A stretch of 64,000 nt of DNA from Chrysoporthe austroafricana (GCA_001051155.2 JYIP02000004.1:1776883-1840882), one strand, 5' to 3'. Numbered from the stretch's first letter, positions 31,002 through 42,680 are shown. The notes: generated from the sequence alone by a model not told the origin. Program-made: numbers and translations.

Positions 31002-32484
31002 AACAGCAACAAATGACACGGTAGAAGAAACGTCAGTGGCCATTGATGGCCCCTCATGACCACCAGAGCACGCCAAGAGGGATCGAAAAAGGAGCGACCG
31101 CCAGACATGGCGAGGGGGCCGATGCTCTGCCGCCAGGTGCTCTGAGCGTCACAGTCGCCCCGAGAAGGTGCTCGCTGGTCTGAGCGCCTGAAGGCCAGCG
31201 CCTATGTATTTCGCAGATTTCCAAGAACACCAAAGAGGAGCATAGAAAGGCGCAAATGTTTATGCAAAGACGGGGGAAATGAGACCCGGCGCATATCGGC
31301 CGCAAGGCATTGTTGACATCGTCGGCACCATTTGGGCGACGATCGACGGAAGATACAGGGCTGACATGGGCGTTTGGAAAGCCACCTTAGCTCTTGCTTG
31401 CTGATCGAGCCCCGCTTCAGCCATGGCTGGTGGAAAGGGAACAATAGAGACGAGCAGCGCCTGTCCGGTGACGGACCGGCGCTCTTTTGATGGGTGGGAG
31501 TGGCCGATATAAAGCGCCCGGGTCATCTTGCATTGGATGTTCACTAGCGGCTAGGGAAGATCCGGAGACATGGCATGACTACATACTTACACATATACCT
31601 GAGAATAAAGAGGGACACAGCTTCTGGTGTATCTGCCTTTGGTGGTGCGAGGGGCGGCCGTGGACAGTCATCGGATCCGAAATTTTCCAGATGCGCGCCT
31701 CTTCATCCCGGGACGGGAAGAGATTGATGTCTTTGGCTTTGCTTCGGGTCGTTGCGTGTGTCCTTGCTTTTGGTATTTCTCGAGCGGCGATTGTTTCATG
31801 AATCAAGATTGAAATCTCCACGTGTGTCCTTCCCCGTCTCTCCCTCCTTCGTGTGTACTATGTACAATTGTTGGCCAACCCGAAAGCATTCATTATTCCG
31901 CCACAGCTGGAAGAGGGAATCTCAACGACGAATGCTGTGCTTGAACTACTCAGGGTGATGGTCCGCAGAGGGAAACCAGTCCAAGGCGTAAAATATTTGT
32001 CTCTAATCTTCTTTGCTCATCCTTTCCAAGCTGCAAATGATGAGGATAGACTACCTAGCTAGGTACTATGAGAATAGCCTCGGTGACGGACCGCCGGTCT
32101 CCCTTCCTTTTCCTCCTCAGGTTGTTACATAGGTCTTCAGCGCCATATCAATTTGAGAATAAACTTGAGCCCGAGAACGCTCGATGGCACTATATCAGAG
32201 CGGAGATAATATACACTTGCTGCTTTCGCATCATTCTTTCTATAGGCCCTTTGCAAGTGAACTCTAGTCAACTTGTCTTAGTATAGAGCGGGTCAGTCCT
32301 CCTCGGTACATGCCGAGCCAAGTATGGGCCCCCCTGTCAATGTTACGCCAGTGCGACAGGGGGTATGTCAGCTTGCCCAAAAATTTCGAGCTGGACTTGC
32401 TGTCGAGAGTCGCGACCACACGCATTCTCTCTCCCCCTTCAGTACCAACCACCCGAGTACGCTCTCGGGCTCCCTGTTGCAATC
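31002..32484. other. Intergenic stretch, no gene seen
   Basis: Contains the 3' end of the PAS kinase transcript and the promoter of the helicase gene. Small frames at 31.2-31.8 kb have no recognisable content. Confidence 0.5.
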
Positions 32485-34341
32485 ATGCTCAGAAGGCCCG
32501 CGCTGGACGCCATATGTCCATTCTGCACACTCGCTCTTGATTCAGGGAGTTCAACCGTGCGCCTCCCGCTCCGGCAGCCATGGGCCGCCACCCGCCTCGC
32601 GTCCACCTACCGACAGAAACCCTCGCGAATGGTCCTGTCCGACCGCGTCGCGCGACCGGTCCCCTCTTCACAAGATGACTCGGGCGACAGGAGGCCGCGG
32701 CGGAGGGCGGTCGACGGGCCCTTCGCCGGCATGAACAGGACGGTGGCCAACATCGACCCGATGCGCCGCATCGCGCAGTCGCGCGCGCGGAGCAGGGACG
32801 GCCGGGGGGCCGAGGAGGAGAAGACGCCGCACACCAAGTCCAAGTTCAAGGCGCTGCGCATGCACCGGGCGCTCAAGACGATCAGCTACGGGCAGCGGAT
32901 GACGCTCAAGGACCGCGCGAGCGAGGTCGAGAGCTTCGAGCAGCTCGAGCTGCTGCCGGCGGTCCAGGAGGCGGTGCTGCTGGACCTCTTCAAGGACAAG
33001 AATGACATCAAGCCCACGCCGGTGCAGCGGCTGGCGATCCCGGCGCTGCTGGGGCGGAACATCGGCGCGAACCGGCGGGGCAGGGCGAGGCCGCCGAGCG
33101 CGGGGCGGGAGGAGTTCCTGCTCGCGGCCGAGACGGGCTCGGGGAAGACGCTGGCCTACCTGCTGCCCGCGGTGCACGCCCTGAAGGCCGCGGAGGCGGA
33201 GAACGAGGACATCCAGAACTACAACAAGCGCCTTGCGGAGGAGAAGGCCCTGCGGGCGGACCCGAACTTCAGGGGCAGGTCCGTCATGGAGCCGCATCCC
33301 ACCACTGCCCGGCCGCGGGTCATCATCCTAGTCCCGACCGCGGAGCTGGTCGACCAGGTCGGCGCCGTGGCCAAGAAGCTCTCGCACACCGTCAAGTTCA
33401 AGTCGGAGAGGATCTCGGCCAACTTCGACGCCAAGGTCATCGAGCGCCGGATCTACGACCCCAGGGGCGTCGACCTGATCATCGCGACCCCCCACCTCCT
33501 GGCGTCCATGGCGGAATCGGACCCCAACATCCTCTCCCGGGTGTCGCACCTCGTCATCGATGAGGCCGACTCCCTCTTCGACCGCAGCTTCAGCCCCGTC
33601 ACGACGAGCATCATGGACCGCTGCATGCCCTCCCTGCGCCAGCTCATCCTCTGCTCGGCCACCATCCCCCGGCGGCTCGACACGTACATGGCCACCAAGT
33701 TCCCGGACATGCGGCGCATCACCACGCCCAACCTCCACGCCATCCCGCGGCGCGTCCAGCTGGGCGTCATCGACGCCTCCAAGGACCCGTACCGCAACAA
33801 CAAGAGCCTCGCGTGCGCCGACGCGATCTGGTCCATCGGGCGGGACGCCTCGGCGCACGAGGGCGCGGTGCCGGGCGAGGTGGACGTGAAGCGCATCATG
33901 GTCTTCGTCAACGAGCGCGAGAAGACGCAGGAAGTCGCCGACTACCTCGTGTCCAAGGGCATCGACGCCGTCGCCCTGCACCGCGACACGCCGGAGCAGC
34001 GGCAGAGCGAGATGCTGGCGACCTTCATGGCGGCGGAGCCGCTCCGCCGGCAGATGGACGCCATCGACCGCACGAGCCCCGTGCGCGGCCGCCGCGCCCT
34101 CGAGAACACCAAGGTCATCGTCGCCACAGACCTGGCGTCGCGCGGCATCGACACCCTCGGCGTGCGCCACGTGGTCCTCTACGACGTGCCGCACACGACC
34201 ATCGACTTCATCCACCGGTTGGGCAGGGCGGGCCGCATGGGCCGCCGGGGCCGGGGCATCGTGATCATGGGCAAGGACGACAGGCGGGACATCGTCGCCG
34301 AGGTCAAGGAGAGCATGTACATGGGGCAGGCGCTGGTGTAG
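32485..34341 (+). CDS. MRH4: Mitochondrial DEAD-box RNA helicase Mrh4
   Basis: ATP-dependent RNA helicase needed for assembly of the mitochondrial large ribosomal subunit in yeast. A single exon gives 618 aa from the ATG at 32485. An in-frame ATG also exists at 32365; 32485 was chosen because it begins a typical mitochondrial presequence (MLRRPAL...RLASTYRQ). Motifs: Q-motif region IKPTPVQRLAIP (about 175-186), Walker A AAETGSGKT (214-222), PTAELVDQV, TPHLL, VIDEADSLFD (DEAD 359-362), CSATIPRR (391-393 SAT), VNEREKTQEVADYL, VATDLASRGIDTL and HRLGRAGRMGRRG. Codon use is extremely GC-rich at third positions, which opens long antisense frames. All helicase motifs are intact. Confidence 0.95.
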   Translation: MLRRPALDAICPFCTLALDSGSSTVRLPLRQPWAATRLASTYRQKPSRMVLSDRVARPVPSSQDDSGDRRPRRRAVDGPFAGMNRTVANIDPMRRIAQSRARSRDGRGAEEEKTPHTKSKFKALRMHRALKTISYGQRMTLKDRASEVESFEQLELLPAVQEAVLLDLFKDKNDIKPTPVQRLAIPALLGRNIGANRRGRARPPSAGREEFLLAAETGSGKTLAYLLPAVHALKAAEAENEDIQNYNKRLAEEKALRADPNFRGRSVMEPHPTTARPRVIILVPTAELVDQVGAVAKKLSHTVKFKSERISANFDAKVIERRIYDPRGVDLIIATPHLLASMAESDPNILSRVSHLVIDEADSLFDRSFSPVTTSIMDRCMPSLRQLILCSATIPRRLDTYMATKFPDMRRITTPNLHAIPRRVQLGVIDASKDPYRNNKSLACADAIWSIGRDASAHEGAVPGEVDVKRIMVFVNEREKTQEVADYLVSKGIDAVALHRDTPEQRQSEMLATFMAAEPLRRQMDAIDRTSPVRGRRALENTKVIVATDLASRGIDTLGVRHVVLYDVPHTTIDFIHRLGRAGRMGRRGRGIVIMGKDDRRDIVAEVKESMYMGQALV

Positions 34342-35075
34342 GGGTGTGTCCTGCCGTTTCGTGTGTTCCATCTCATCTATCTGTCTACGGGGAGATGTAC
34401 TGTTACGGGGTTGGCATTGCGTTGGCGTTCAAGATCGCTTATCCTACGGTAGATCTCGGGATTGGAAAAGGGAAGGTGAAGAAAATAAAAGCCACATCTT
34501 GAAGCATAGACCCATTATTTTCACCTTGTGACTCTCTGGTAAGCTTCTGCTCCGCGACAAGCCCGCAGGAAGCCAAGGCACGCAGCGTTTACGTTTCCCA
34601 TGGTAGGCTACGCCGTCAAGAGGTCTAATAAGGCTCTGCAAGGTCAGGGCCTGTTCTCAAGCCTGATTCCATCCATTCTGCCTCGCCTCGGGGGACCAGA
34701 CGGCTCCATGCCGCTTTCACAGGTCGATAGACCCTGTTCGTTGGACCAGTACTGTTCTTTCATCTTACGTGGAGGGAAGGAGAGGACATAGCGGACTTAT
34801 ACGGAGTTTACTCGAGCTTGTTCGTACGAGTCGAGCAGGCGTAAGTACGCAAATTCCGGCGACGTTCTCCAGAGCACCGGCGCCGAAGCGGCAGACAATC
34901 CGGACGTCAATACGCCAAAACGCGGGGCTTTCGGTACCGGGGTCGGCCGCGAATCTAGCTCTTCGGCACGATATCGAGGGGCATATATAGGCTTCCTCCC
35001 GGGCGTTGGTGCCGTCCTCATGATGGGGCCGCGATTTATTCATCTCCCTTTTCTCCCAGCTGACCCCATCTGAAA
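34342..35075. other. Intergenic stretch with promoter of the hydrolase gene
   Basis: No coding sequence recognised. A TATA box lies near its right end. Confidence 0.5.
34981..34990 (+). promoter_or_regulatory. TATA box of the dienelactone hydrolase gene
   Basis: CATATATAGG stands about 90 bases upstream of the ATG at 35076, a good spacing for a short 5' UTR. Confidence 0.55.
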
Positions 35076-36029
35076 ATGTCGTGCAAAGACTGCGAGGAAA
35101 TCCCGCCCGTGTCGGTGGAGTACACCGAGAAGGGGAGATATGAGACGATCGCCGGATTGAAGACGTGTGAGTGATCGAACCCCCCTTCTCCCCATCGCGG
35201 CCCCGCCCCGCGCGGCGCAGCACCAGCTTGCTGAGAACCGTGGGGGCGCCCCTACAGACGTGACGGGCCCGGCGGACGCGACGCGGGCGGTCATCGACAT
35301 CTACGACGTCTTCGGCTTCGCGCCGCAGACGCTGCAGGGCGCGGACCGGCTCGCGCAGCACCTGGGCGACGCGCTGGTGCTCGTGCCGGACTTCCTGCGC
35401 GGCCACTACGTCGCGCCCGAGTGGCTGCCGCCGGACACGCCCGAGAAGCAGAAGGCCTTCGAGGACTTCCGCGCGGGGCCCGGCGACGTCCCGGCCGCCG
35501 TCGCGGCCCTCCTGGCGGTGCGCGCCGAGGTCGCCGCGCGCTGGCCCGCCGCCGACGCCCACGTCGCCGTCGGCGGGCTGTGCTGGGGCGGCAAGGTCGC
35601 GGTGCTGGCGTGCGGGGCGGGCAACGAGGGGCCCGGGAGGAAGTTCACGGTCGCGTGGACGGCGCACCCGGGGTGAGTGAGAAGAGGGGAAGACGGCGGA
35701 CTGCCTCGCGGCTGTCGTGTGCGTGCGTGTGTGTGTGTGCGATCTGATGCTGACAAGCGCCCGAACTCAGTGCCCTTGACATCGCGGACACTGAGGCGCT
35801 GACCGTCCCTTACATCTGCCTCGCCTCGCCAGGGGAGGACGCGGAGACCGTGGCCAAGGTGAAGGAGATCCTGTCCAAGCCGCCCAGAGTGGGCTACGTC
35901 GAAACGTACGGCCCGCCGATGTTCCACGGCTGGATGGGCGCGAGGGCGAATCTCGCGGACGAGACCAACCGCAAGGAGTTTGAGCGCGGCTACAAGTCGG
36001 TGGCCGACTGGCTGGCCAAGTACATCTAG
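35076..36029 (+). CDS. Dienelactone hydrolase family protein
   Basis: Small cytosolic alpha/beta hydrolase related to carboxymethylenebutenolidase. Fungal members are mostly of unknown substrate; some are linked to aromatic breakdown. Three exons (35076-35166, 35258-35672, 35771-36029; introns 91 and 98 nt) give 254 aa, the normal size. Exon 1 starts MSCKDCEEIPP. Core: YDVFGFAPQTLQGADRLA, VPDFLRGHYVAPEWLP, and GGLCWGGK with nucleophile Cys139 in the expected position. The acid region is YICLASPGEDAET, and the His is in GPPMFHGWMGARANL. The family Cys-Asp-His triad therefore appears complete. Exon 2 is strongly GC-rich. Confidence 0.92.
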
Positions 36030-36394
36030 AGAGGCTGAGGCGGTGGGGGCGTCAGGTGGAAGAGGAGAGCCTGGCAGCAAGTCGTCAGAACCCTCTCGGA
36101 GCTGTAGAGTTCAGTGCGAAGACGGTAGAAGTTATAAGAATATGAGAAGTGACTGAAGTTGTGACTGCCATGCACTTTATACGTCTGTACAGCACATTGC
36201 ATTCCTCCAGACCACCCAGTACCCAGTACTACTAGTATGTGCTGTACCATAGTAAGCACAGGGGTCTTTAGCGCTTGGTGGGGCGCTGTGGCTTGTGCGT
36301 CCCGCCTCCAAAACGTCAGGACCGCGGCGCGACCTGAACCCAAGGCGTTCTCGACCCCTTCAACCTCGTCTTCACGACGCACCAGACAGCCACC
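36030..36394. other. Intergenic stretch, no gene seen
   Basis: 365 bases between two + genes. No motif beyond AT-rich sequence at 36110-36190. Confidence 0.5.
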
Positions 36395-37627
36395 ATGAGC
36401 AAGCCAGGCCTCTCGTTCGGGCTCAGCCTGAACTCAAAGAAGAAGCCAGGCCTGGCCAAGGCACAACCCCCGAAACGGAAGGTCGCATTTGGCGGCGGCG
36501 GCGACTCCGACGATGAAGCGCAGGGCGCCCCCGGGGACGAGGAGACCATCACGGAGCTCGACGGCTTCGGCACATCACCAGCGGCGCCATCAGCACCGAG
36601 CGCCAGCACGTCGAAGAGGAAAAGCGGCAAGGCGCCCCCGGAGCCGCCGAGGCTCAAGTCCAAGACCGACCTCGGCCGCCAGTTCGGCGACCTGTCGTCG
36701 GCGCTCACGTCGCGCAAGTACGCCGAGGCCGCCGAGTCGCTCGACCCGTCGGTGTACGACTACGATGCCGCCTACGACCACATCAAGGCCGCCGAGCGGC
36801 AGCGCGAGGCGGAGGTGAAGAAGGAGGCGGCCCAGCGCAAGTCGCGCTACATGGCGGATGTCACGCGGGCCGCGGAGCAGCGCGAGCGGGACCGGGGCGT
36901 CGCCGAGCTCAAGAAGATCCAGCGCGAGCGCGAGGCGGAGGGCGACGAGTTCGCGGACAAGGAGATGTTCGTCACGGAGGCGTACAAGCGCAAGCAGGAG
37001 GAGGACAAGAAGGCCGAGGAGGAGGAGAGGCGGAGGGAGGAGGAGGAGCGGAGGAAGAACAGGTTCGGGGGCATGACGGGGTTCCACAAGGAGCTGCTCG
37101 AGCGGGACGACCAGAGGCGGGCGGACATGGAGAAGCTGGCCGCCGAGGCAGCCAAGGGCGGCGGGCTCCCGGCGGCCCAGGAGGACGACCAGGAGAAGAC
37201 TGACACGGACATCGCACGAGAGATCAACGCCAGGGGCGGCCAGGTCGCGGTCAACGAGGAGGGCGAGGTTGTCGACAAGCGGGAGCTCCTGAGAGGGGGG
37301 CTCAACTTGGGCGCGAAGAAAAAGACGGAGGAGCCGAAAGAGGCAGCCCGGTCGTCGTCGAGCGCGAGGCCACGCGACCAGTCCAAGGGCTACTTTGGCT
37401 CCGGCGGCAAGCAGGCCATGCGCGAGCGGCAGACGCGCATGCTCGAGGCGCAGCTGGAGGAGTCCCTCAAGAGGGCGCGCGACGAGGAGGAGGAGGAGAG
37501 GAAGAAGATCGAGCAGGCGTCCAAGTCGCAGAAGACAGCCACGGACATCTCGAGTGCCAAGGAGAGATACCTCGCACGCAAGAGGGCAGCGGAGGAAGCA
37601 AAGAAGAAGGGCGAGGAAGCGCCATGA
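36395..37627 (+). CDS. NSRP1-like coiled-coil protein (DUF2040)
   Basis: Similar to nuclear speckle splicing regulatory protein 1 (CCDC55), a nuclear factor tied to alternative splicing in animals; the fungal role is untested. A single exon gives 410 aa. The N-terminus is basic (LSLNSKKKPGLAKAQPPKRK). Residues about 95-220 hold the conserved domain: SLDPSVYDYDAAYD, then long charged helices with MADVTRAAEQRERDRGVAEL and GDEFADKEMFVTEAYKRK, then RRKNRFGGMTGFHKELLERD. The rest is a highly charged Glu/Lys/Arg coiled coil ending KKKGEEAP. The polypurine coding strand is a composition effect. Confidence 0.85.
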   Translation: MSKPGLSFGLSLNSKKKPGLAKAQPPKRKVAFGGGGDSDDEAQGAPGDEETITELDGFGTSPAAPSAPSASTSKRKSGKAPPEPPRLKSKTDLGRQFGDLSSALTSRKYAEAAESLDPSVYDYDAAYDHIKAAERQREAEVKKEAAQRKSRYMADVTRAAEQRERDRGVAELKKIQREREAEGDEFADKEMFVTEAYKRKQEEDKKAEEEERRREEEERRKNRFGGMTGFHKELLERDDQRRADMEKLAAEAAKGGGLPAAQEDDQEKTDTDIAREINARGGQVAVNEEGEVVDKRELLRGGLNLGAKKKTEEPKEAARSSSSARPRDQSKGYFGSGGKQAMRERQTRMLEAQLEESLKRARDEEEEERKKIEQASKSQKTATDISSAKERYLARKRAAEEAKKKGEEAP

Positions 37628-37923
37628 TTAGACCTTGAATGATACCCAAGTCCCCAGAAAGGACCGCGCCAGATTGGAGATCTGTCCGACTTCATGCCCA
37701 GTACGCCCTAAGTATGGTGTCCGTCGTCGTCCAGGCTTCGCCCGGTCACGCAGTGCCCGTGCAGCGCAGCCGATCGCGATGCGCTCTCGACATGTGCCTT
37801 GCCTGGCCTACGCCATCCTTCCTCGATACGCTAGCGCCTGCTCGCCATGACGCATCCGGCTCCTCCATTTTTCCTCTAGAACCGTGCCGGACCGCCGAAA
37901 CAGCGTGCGGCACCCGGGCGCCT

Positions 37924-38256
37924 CTACAGCGATGCCTGCTCCCGTTTTATCCTCTGGATGTATGCCGCGTTCACCTGGTTCCAGGCCGACATGTATTTCT
38001 CCATGCAGCTCGTGAAGCACGTCTGCTCGCTGCCCGACAGAGAGGACCCGGGCTTGGGGACGCATCTCTCGAAGCAGTTCTCGTTCATCTTCTGCGGTTC
38101 CGGTCAGCTGGCGCGCGCCGCAGGGCAGGGCAGGGCAGGGCAGGGCAGGGCGTGGGGACCCGGACGTACCTCCATCAGTATCCGCACGTTAGAGGTGTTC
38201 GACTCGAGCTGGACCTGGCGCATGACCGCCTCTTTCAGGTTGCTGCTGGAGTCCAT
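37924..38256 (-). CDS. TIM13: Small TIM chaperone Tim13 of the mitochondrial intermembrane space
   Basis: Partner of Tim8 that escorts hydrophobic precursors to the TIM22/TIM23 inner-membrane translocases. Minus exons 38170-38256 and 37924-38091 give 84 aa, the usual size. Twin CX3C motifs are CFERC and CFTSC, spaced by VPKPGSSLSGSEQT; VPKPG and CMEKYMSAWN are Tim13-specific. The 78-nt intron carries a short GGGCA-type tandem array (about 38118-38148). Convergent with the NSRP1-like gene. Confidence 0.94.
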
Positions 38257-38766
38257 GGTGGAGGTGTCTCTGGGCGAGGGGAGGTGGACTCGGGGCGTGA
38301 GGTGGGTTATGCGCAAGGCTGGGAGCCCGAGTCGATGATCTCAAGAGAAAATCCAGAGCCTTGTGGCGGTGCTGGGCTGCCCAGACCTCCCGCCCAGGGG
38401 AGCAGGCCATCCCTGTCGACGGCGGAATCACAGGCCTGAGGCGCTGCAGGGGTAGCTCGGGACGACCCCCAGCTCCAGGTCCAGCCCCCGGCCGGCAGGC
38501 AAGACGCAGCTCCCCAGTCCCCCCGACGTGCCCCTACCCCATGGAACTGCTCCAGGAAAAGAGGCCAGCTAGCGGTTCACCAGCAATTGGGTTGCAGGCG
38601 TCGACATCTGACTCCCGCCTCCCACCTTGGACACCGGACAACTCTCCTGCGGCGAACCGCCGACCATCTTTCCTTTTGCTGGTTATCAACACTGCCCTCT
38701 GGTTTTTCTTTTCTTTGCCTATTCTCTCGTGGTCTTCTATCTCTTGGTGCGACCGCACTTGGGACA
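38257..38766. promoter_or_regulatory. Divergent promoter between TIM13 and the lectin gene
   Basis: 510 bases between head-to-head genes. No coding sequence or clear TATA box; a C/T-rich leader precedes the lectin ATG. Confidence 0.4.
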
Positions 38767-39934
38767 ATGTGGTTCAGTGCGTGGTTGCCGGCCCTGTGCC
38801 TGGCAACGCTTGCCCTGGGCGCCATCAAGCAGGACAAGCAGGATGACAGCGGGAGTACAATCAAGAGCATAGGGGTTCGTGACTCTTCCCCAGCGAGGGG
38901 TGATGCATCCTGGACTACATAGCTGACGACACGTCTTCTACAGCTGCGAACGCACACCCTGCAACAGGTTGGAAACCCGAGACGAGAGCTCCGCACGCGA
39001 CCGTCAACAAGCTGACATTCCTGACGCTCCCAGCCCTACCTTGATTCCGACATGCAAAGCCGCTGGTATGACTTTGGAGGCGATGCGGTGGTGAGGACGG
39101 ACGCGTACGTAATAGATATGTGGCCGATCGGTCCTGCCCTGCGCCCTCCGGGCCTGTCTGACTGACGTCTCGTGCCCCAGCTACATCCGGCTCACCTCGG
39201 ACCAGCCGTCGCAAATGGGCTGGCTGTGGTCCAAGGTGCCCCTGACGGCGACGAACTGGGAGATCGAGGTCGAGTTCAAGATCCACGGCAAGGGCTCCCT
39301 CTTCGGCGACGGCTTCGCCATGTGGCTCACCAAGACGCGCGCGCAGCCGGGGCCCGTGTTCGGCAGCGTCGACAACTTCGAGGGCCTGGGCATCTTCTTC
39401 GACACGTACAAGAACAATCGGCCGGGGACCGTGTTCCCGTACGTGATGGCGATGGTTGGCGACGGCCAGACGTCGTACGACAAGAACACGGACGGCAAGC
39501 AGCAGGAGTTCGCGGGGTGCTCGGCGCGGGGGATCCGGCACTCGTCGGTGCCGAGCAAGTTCCGCCTGACGTACTTCCAGGACAAGGAGCTGCGGCTGGA
39601 GCTGCAGTACAAGAAGGAGGGCGACTGGATCCTGTGCTTCGAGACGTTCCAGCCGCCGGCCATCCCCAACGTCGCGTACCTGGGCTTCAGCTCCGAGACG
39701 GGCGAGCTGAGCGACAACCACGACATCGTCTCCGTCACCGCCAAGAACCTGTACCAGTCGAACCCCTCGTCCACCCCCGGGAGCGGCAGGAGGAAGAGGC
39801 CCAGCCCCCGGAAGAAGGGCGGCAGCTGGCTGTGGTTCTTTGGCAAGATCATCCTGTTCATCCTGGCGGTTGGCGGTGCCTACGTGGGGTACACCGCATG
39901 GCGTGCGAACAACGCGCGGCGGAGTCGGTTCTGA
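38767..39934 (+). CDS. L-type lectin of the VIP36/Emp47 (ERGIC-53-like) family
   Basis: Type I membrane lectin cycling between ER and Golgi as a glycoprotein cargo receptor or quality-control factor. Exons 38767-38874, 38944-38967, 39034-39104 and 39181-39934 give 318 aa; exon 2 is only 24 nt. An N-terminal signal peptide (about 1-19) is followed by the lectin domain (about 35-270): RWYDFGGDAVVRTDAYIRLT, GKGSLFGDGFAMWLTKTR, DNFEGLGIFFDTYKNNRPG and NVAYLGFSSETGE. The first Asp/Asn group matches the carbohydrate and calcium site of the family. One C-terminal helix (FFGKIILFILAVGGAYVGYT) is followed by a short basic tail ending in Phe, a plausible ER-exit signal. The first donor, GTTCGT, is weak, but the AGCTGAC branch and reading frame support it. 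Confidence 0.92.
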
Positions 39935-41762
39935 GGGAGAGGAAGGGGAGACACGGGCGGCTGTGGGGCGGCATCTGGGGGCGGCGGACGTCGACGATGG
40001 ACGACGGAATGATTGTGACGATCGAACCAAGTATTCCATTGTGCGGACGAGGAAGGGCAGGGAAGGGAAGGGCCTTTCCGCACAGGCCCTGGGAGTTCAG
40101 GAGGAAATTCTCAAAGCGAAAAAAAGTATATATCAATCTCCATGACGACACGGATAGGGCTCAGGCCTCCCGTATTTCCTCGATAGACGGACGGACTCGT
40201 CCCACTTCCGTGACATGTGCAACCGGCAGTACGCCACTGGGAAGTATGCGTGAGCCTCGGGGCAACCCGCCTTGCGCCGTGCAGAGCATGTGCTGTTGTC
40301 GTGCGATAAGATAAGCGCCAGCGGCAGCATTGTTGCTATACGGTACTTATGTATGTAGCACGTACGTACGTCCTGCAGCGTGGGACTGGTTCGAATCTCT
40401 CGACGGCTGGGCACATCTCGGGTGAGATCTGGACGCGTGGACTCCAGCACGCCGGAACGGATAGCAGGAGGCTTATGTACCATGCTTACAATACCTACAT
40501 AGCAGGCAGTATGCTGTGATCACCTGTCCCCCTCGCCTGCGCCTACTCGTACTATATAGTATATTACTGCTCCATAGCGGCAGGTCTTGGCCCGGGCTCT
40601 GCCCAGCCTTTCCCACCGTCCGGCCCGAGGATGGGCTGCACCCGGCGAGATGCTGCCGCTATCGTCCTAGCATGCCCATCCTACGGCCTGGCCTTGTGTC
40701 ATGCACTCTCTTCGCGACGAGAGCCCTGATACCTAGTACACGGCTAAGCGCTAACATGGCGTAGCCCGCCGGCCCTCCCACGCCTACCAATACGGTAACA
40801 GTATAGTACGACGGCTCCCCAGGGACTTCGTTGGGGGGGGGGCTTAGGCCAGAGGGGGGGCGACCCCGCCATTGTGATGGGCCCGTCGGGGATGACAAGA
40901 GACCAGGCGCAGAGACACACACGAAGTCGAGACAGCGCGGCGGGGGGCCTGACCGGAGACGTTAGCCGCCACGCTGCCAGACATGTGTTGCGCTCTGTAC
41001 GTGCTCACTGGTACCTTGTGCGCAGCGCGCAGGACGCCGCACGCAGCAGTACTGCCCACCAGATGGCGCCACTACTGCTGCTACTACTCACTACTAAGAC
41101 AAGGAAGAGGAGACACGGGGAGGACGGGAGAGGAGGAGGCGAGGAGGAGAGGCGAGGTGAGGAGAGGAGAAGGAGGAGGAGGAGGAGGAGGAGGAGAGGG
41201 AGGCCATCGAGAGTGACCTTTCCTTTGACGGAGGCACAGAGAGACCTGCCTCTCCTTTCCCCTCACCCTCATGTCTCATCACTTGCGCCTGTCCTGTCTG
41301 AAAGCAGCCGCTGCCGCCGTCGCCTCCGTTCCCAACAACATCATCAACACCCTCCGTCTTGCCCCTGGCCTGGCTTCTTTTCCCTGCGTCGCTCTCCTCT
41401 ATCTCCATCGGCGCCACCTGCTGCTGTTACCGTCGCCGCCCACCTGTGCGGTCTCTACGGCCACCTTCCCACCCCCCTTGGTGCTGCTAGAGGTCATTAA
41501 GCCACCGCATCTTCCTCTTCCGAGGTATCATCCTGTCCTGGGAGGGACAGGCGCAGCTCGTGTCTCTCGCCTCTTCCGCCCTCGTCGGGGTCCCTGGCGC
41601 CTGCTGGACGCTCCCCCTCTGCGCCTAAGCAGACGTCGCGCCCCTCCGTCCTTGTCATCCGCCCTCTGCTGCAGCAGCAACTCCACAGTATCCCCGCCTT
41701 TGTTCCTCACCGCACACCACCCACCACGCGCGCCCCAGGGCTCCAGCTCCCAGCTCCCAGGC

Positions 41763-41773
41763 AGCCCGGCAGC

Positions 41774-41810
<37 letters not shown>

Positions 41811-41812
41811 TT
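41763..41812. repeat. CAGC tetranucleotide microsatellite
   Basis: About ten tandem CAGC units in the upstream region of the PKA gene. Confidence 0.8.
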
Positions 41813-42261
41813 CTGGCTCCCCCAGCCCGGCTGGACAGCTCATCATACCTGCTTCCGGCTCCAAAACCTGCCTGGGCGCTGCACGGCCTTTTCCGGGCCT
41901 GCTGCGGCAGACCAGTGTTCTCCTGAACATCGATATCTCGATTCGATTCCAGTCCTCAGGTGTCCTAATCCGGCGACAAGTTGACTCGGTCGGCCTCCGC
42001 AGGCCAGCCCAAGACCACACCTCCAGCTTATACTCGGCCCGCCCTCGCCCTCAATTGGCTCGCCCTCCCTGCCCCCCAAGGCTTGGCCCCTATACGCATC
42101 CTCCTCGCCCATCGTCCCACCCGCCGCGACCCCGAGGTTTCCCTTTCCCACCGTCCGCCCTGCAGCACAGCAGGCGGTCCAGAGTCCGATCGTCTTCTTG
42201 TCCTCCCTGGCCAGCCCTTCCTACGCCGGTGCCCGCGACCAATTGACCCGGCTGGCGCCGC

Positions 42262-42285
42262 GTGTGTGTGTGTGTGTGTGTGTGT
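42262..42285. repeat. (GT)12 microsatellite
   Basis: Uninterrupted alternating GT, able to adopt Z-DNA, about 1 kb upstream of the PKA start codon. Confidence 0.9.
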
Positions 42286-42604
42286 TCTCCTGCCTCTCTC
42301 CCTCGTCGCGCTGGCTCACGCTTGCCCGCATCGCGCTACCCGCGGCCGGCGCAAGCTCTTTTCTCTCTCTCAAACTTCGAGCGCCTGACAGCAGGCACCG
42401 CGGCCGTCCCAGCCTCGACGCCGGCTCCTGTACCCGTCCCGACAGCACAGCAGCCTTGACCGCGAGGCCTGGCCGACAGCACTTCCCACGCCCTCTCTCC
42501 GCGCTCTGGGGCTCGCTCGTTCGCTCGCTCTCCCCGGGAGGAGAAGAGGAGGAGATCTTATACGTCTTCACCTGCAGCCTGCCCAGGGTCCTCGACAAGG
42601 GGCG

Positions 42605-42680
42605 CATACAGATACGCATACACAGATACGCATACAGATACGCATACGCATACACATACACACATACACATACATACACG
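42605..42680. repeat. ATACGC/ATACAC imperfect array
   Basis: About twelve 6-base units with interchange of GC, AG and AC at the last two bases. It lies in the presumed PKA leader. Confidence 0.8.

Noticed and set aside
32365..32484. Upstream ATG as start of MRH4
   Set aside because: In frame, but it adds a non-targeting, non-conserved stretch ahead of a good mitochondrial presequence at 32485.
33328..34371. Long minus-strand open frames opposite the helicase gene
   Set aside because: They mirror the extreme GC3 of MRH4, have His/Asp/Val-rich low-quality composition and no motifs.
38120..38150. Short direct repeats considered as CRISPR-like
   Set aside because: They are a simple tandem array in a TIM13 intron with no spacers.
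40385..40405. GGTTCGAATC resembling a tRNA T-loop
   Set aside because: The flanking bases do not form a T-stem and no acceptor or anticodon arms fit.
41271..41984. 237-codon plus frame upstream of the PKA gene
   Set aside because: Pro/Leu/Ser-rich product of C- and CAGC-rich leader DNA, with no recognisable domain.
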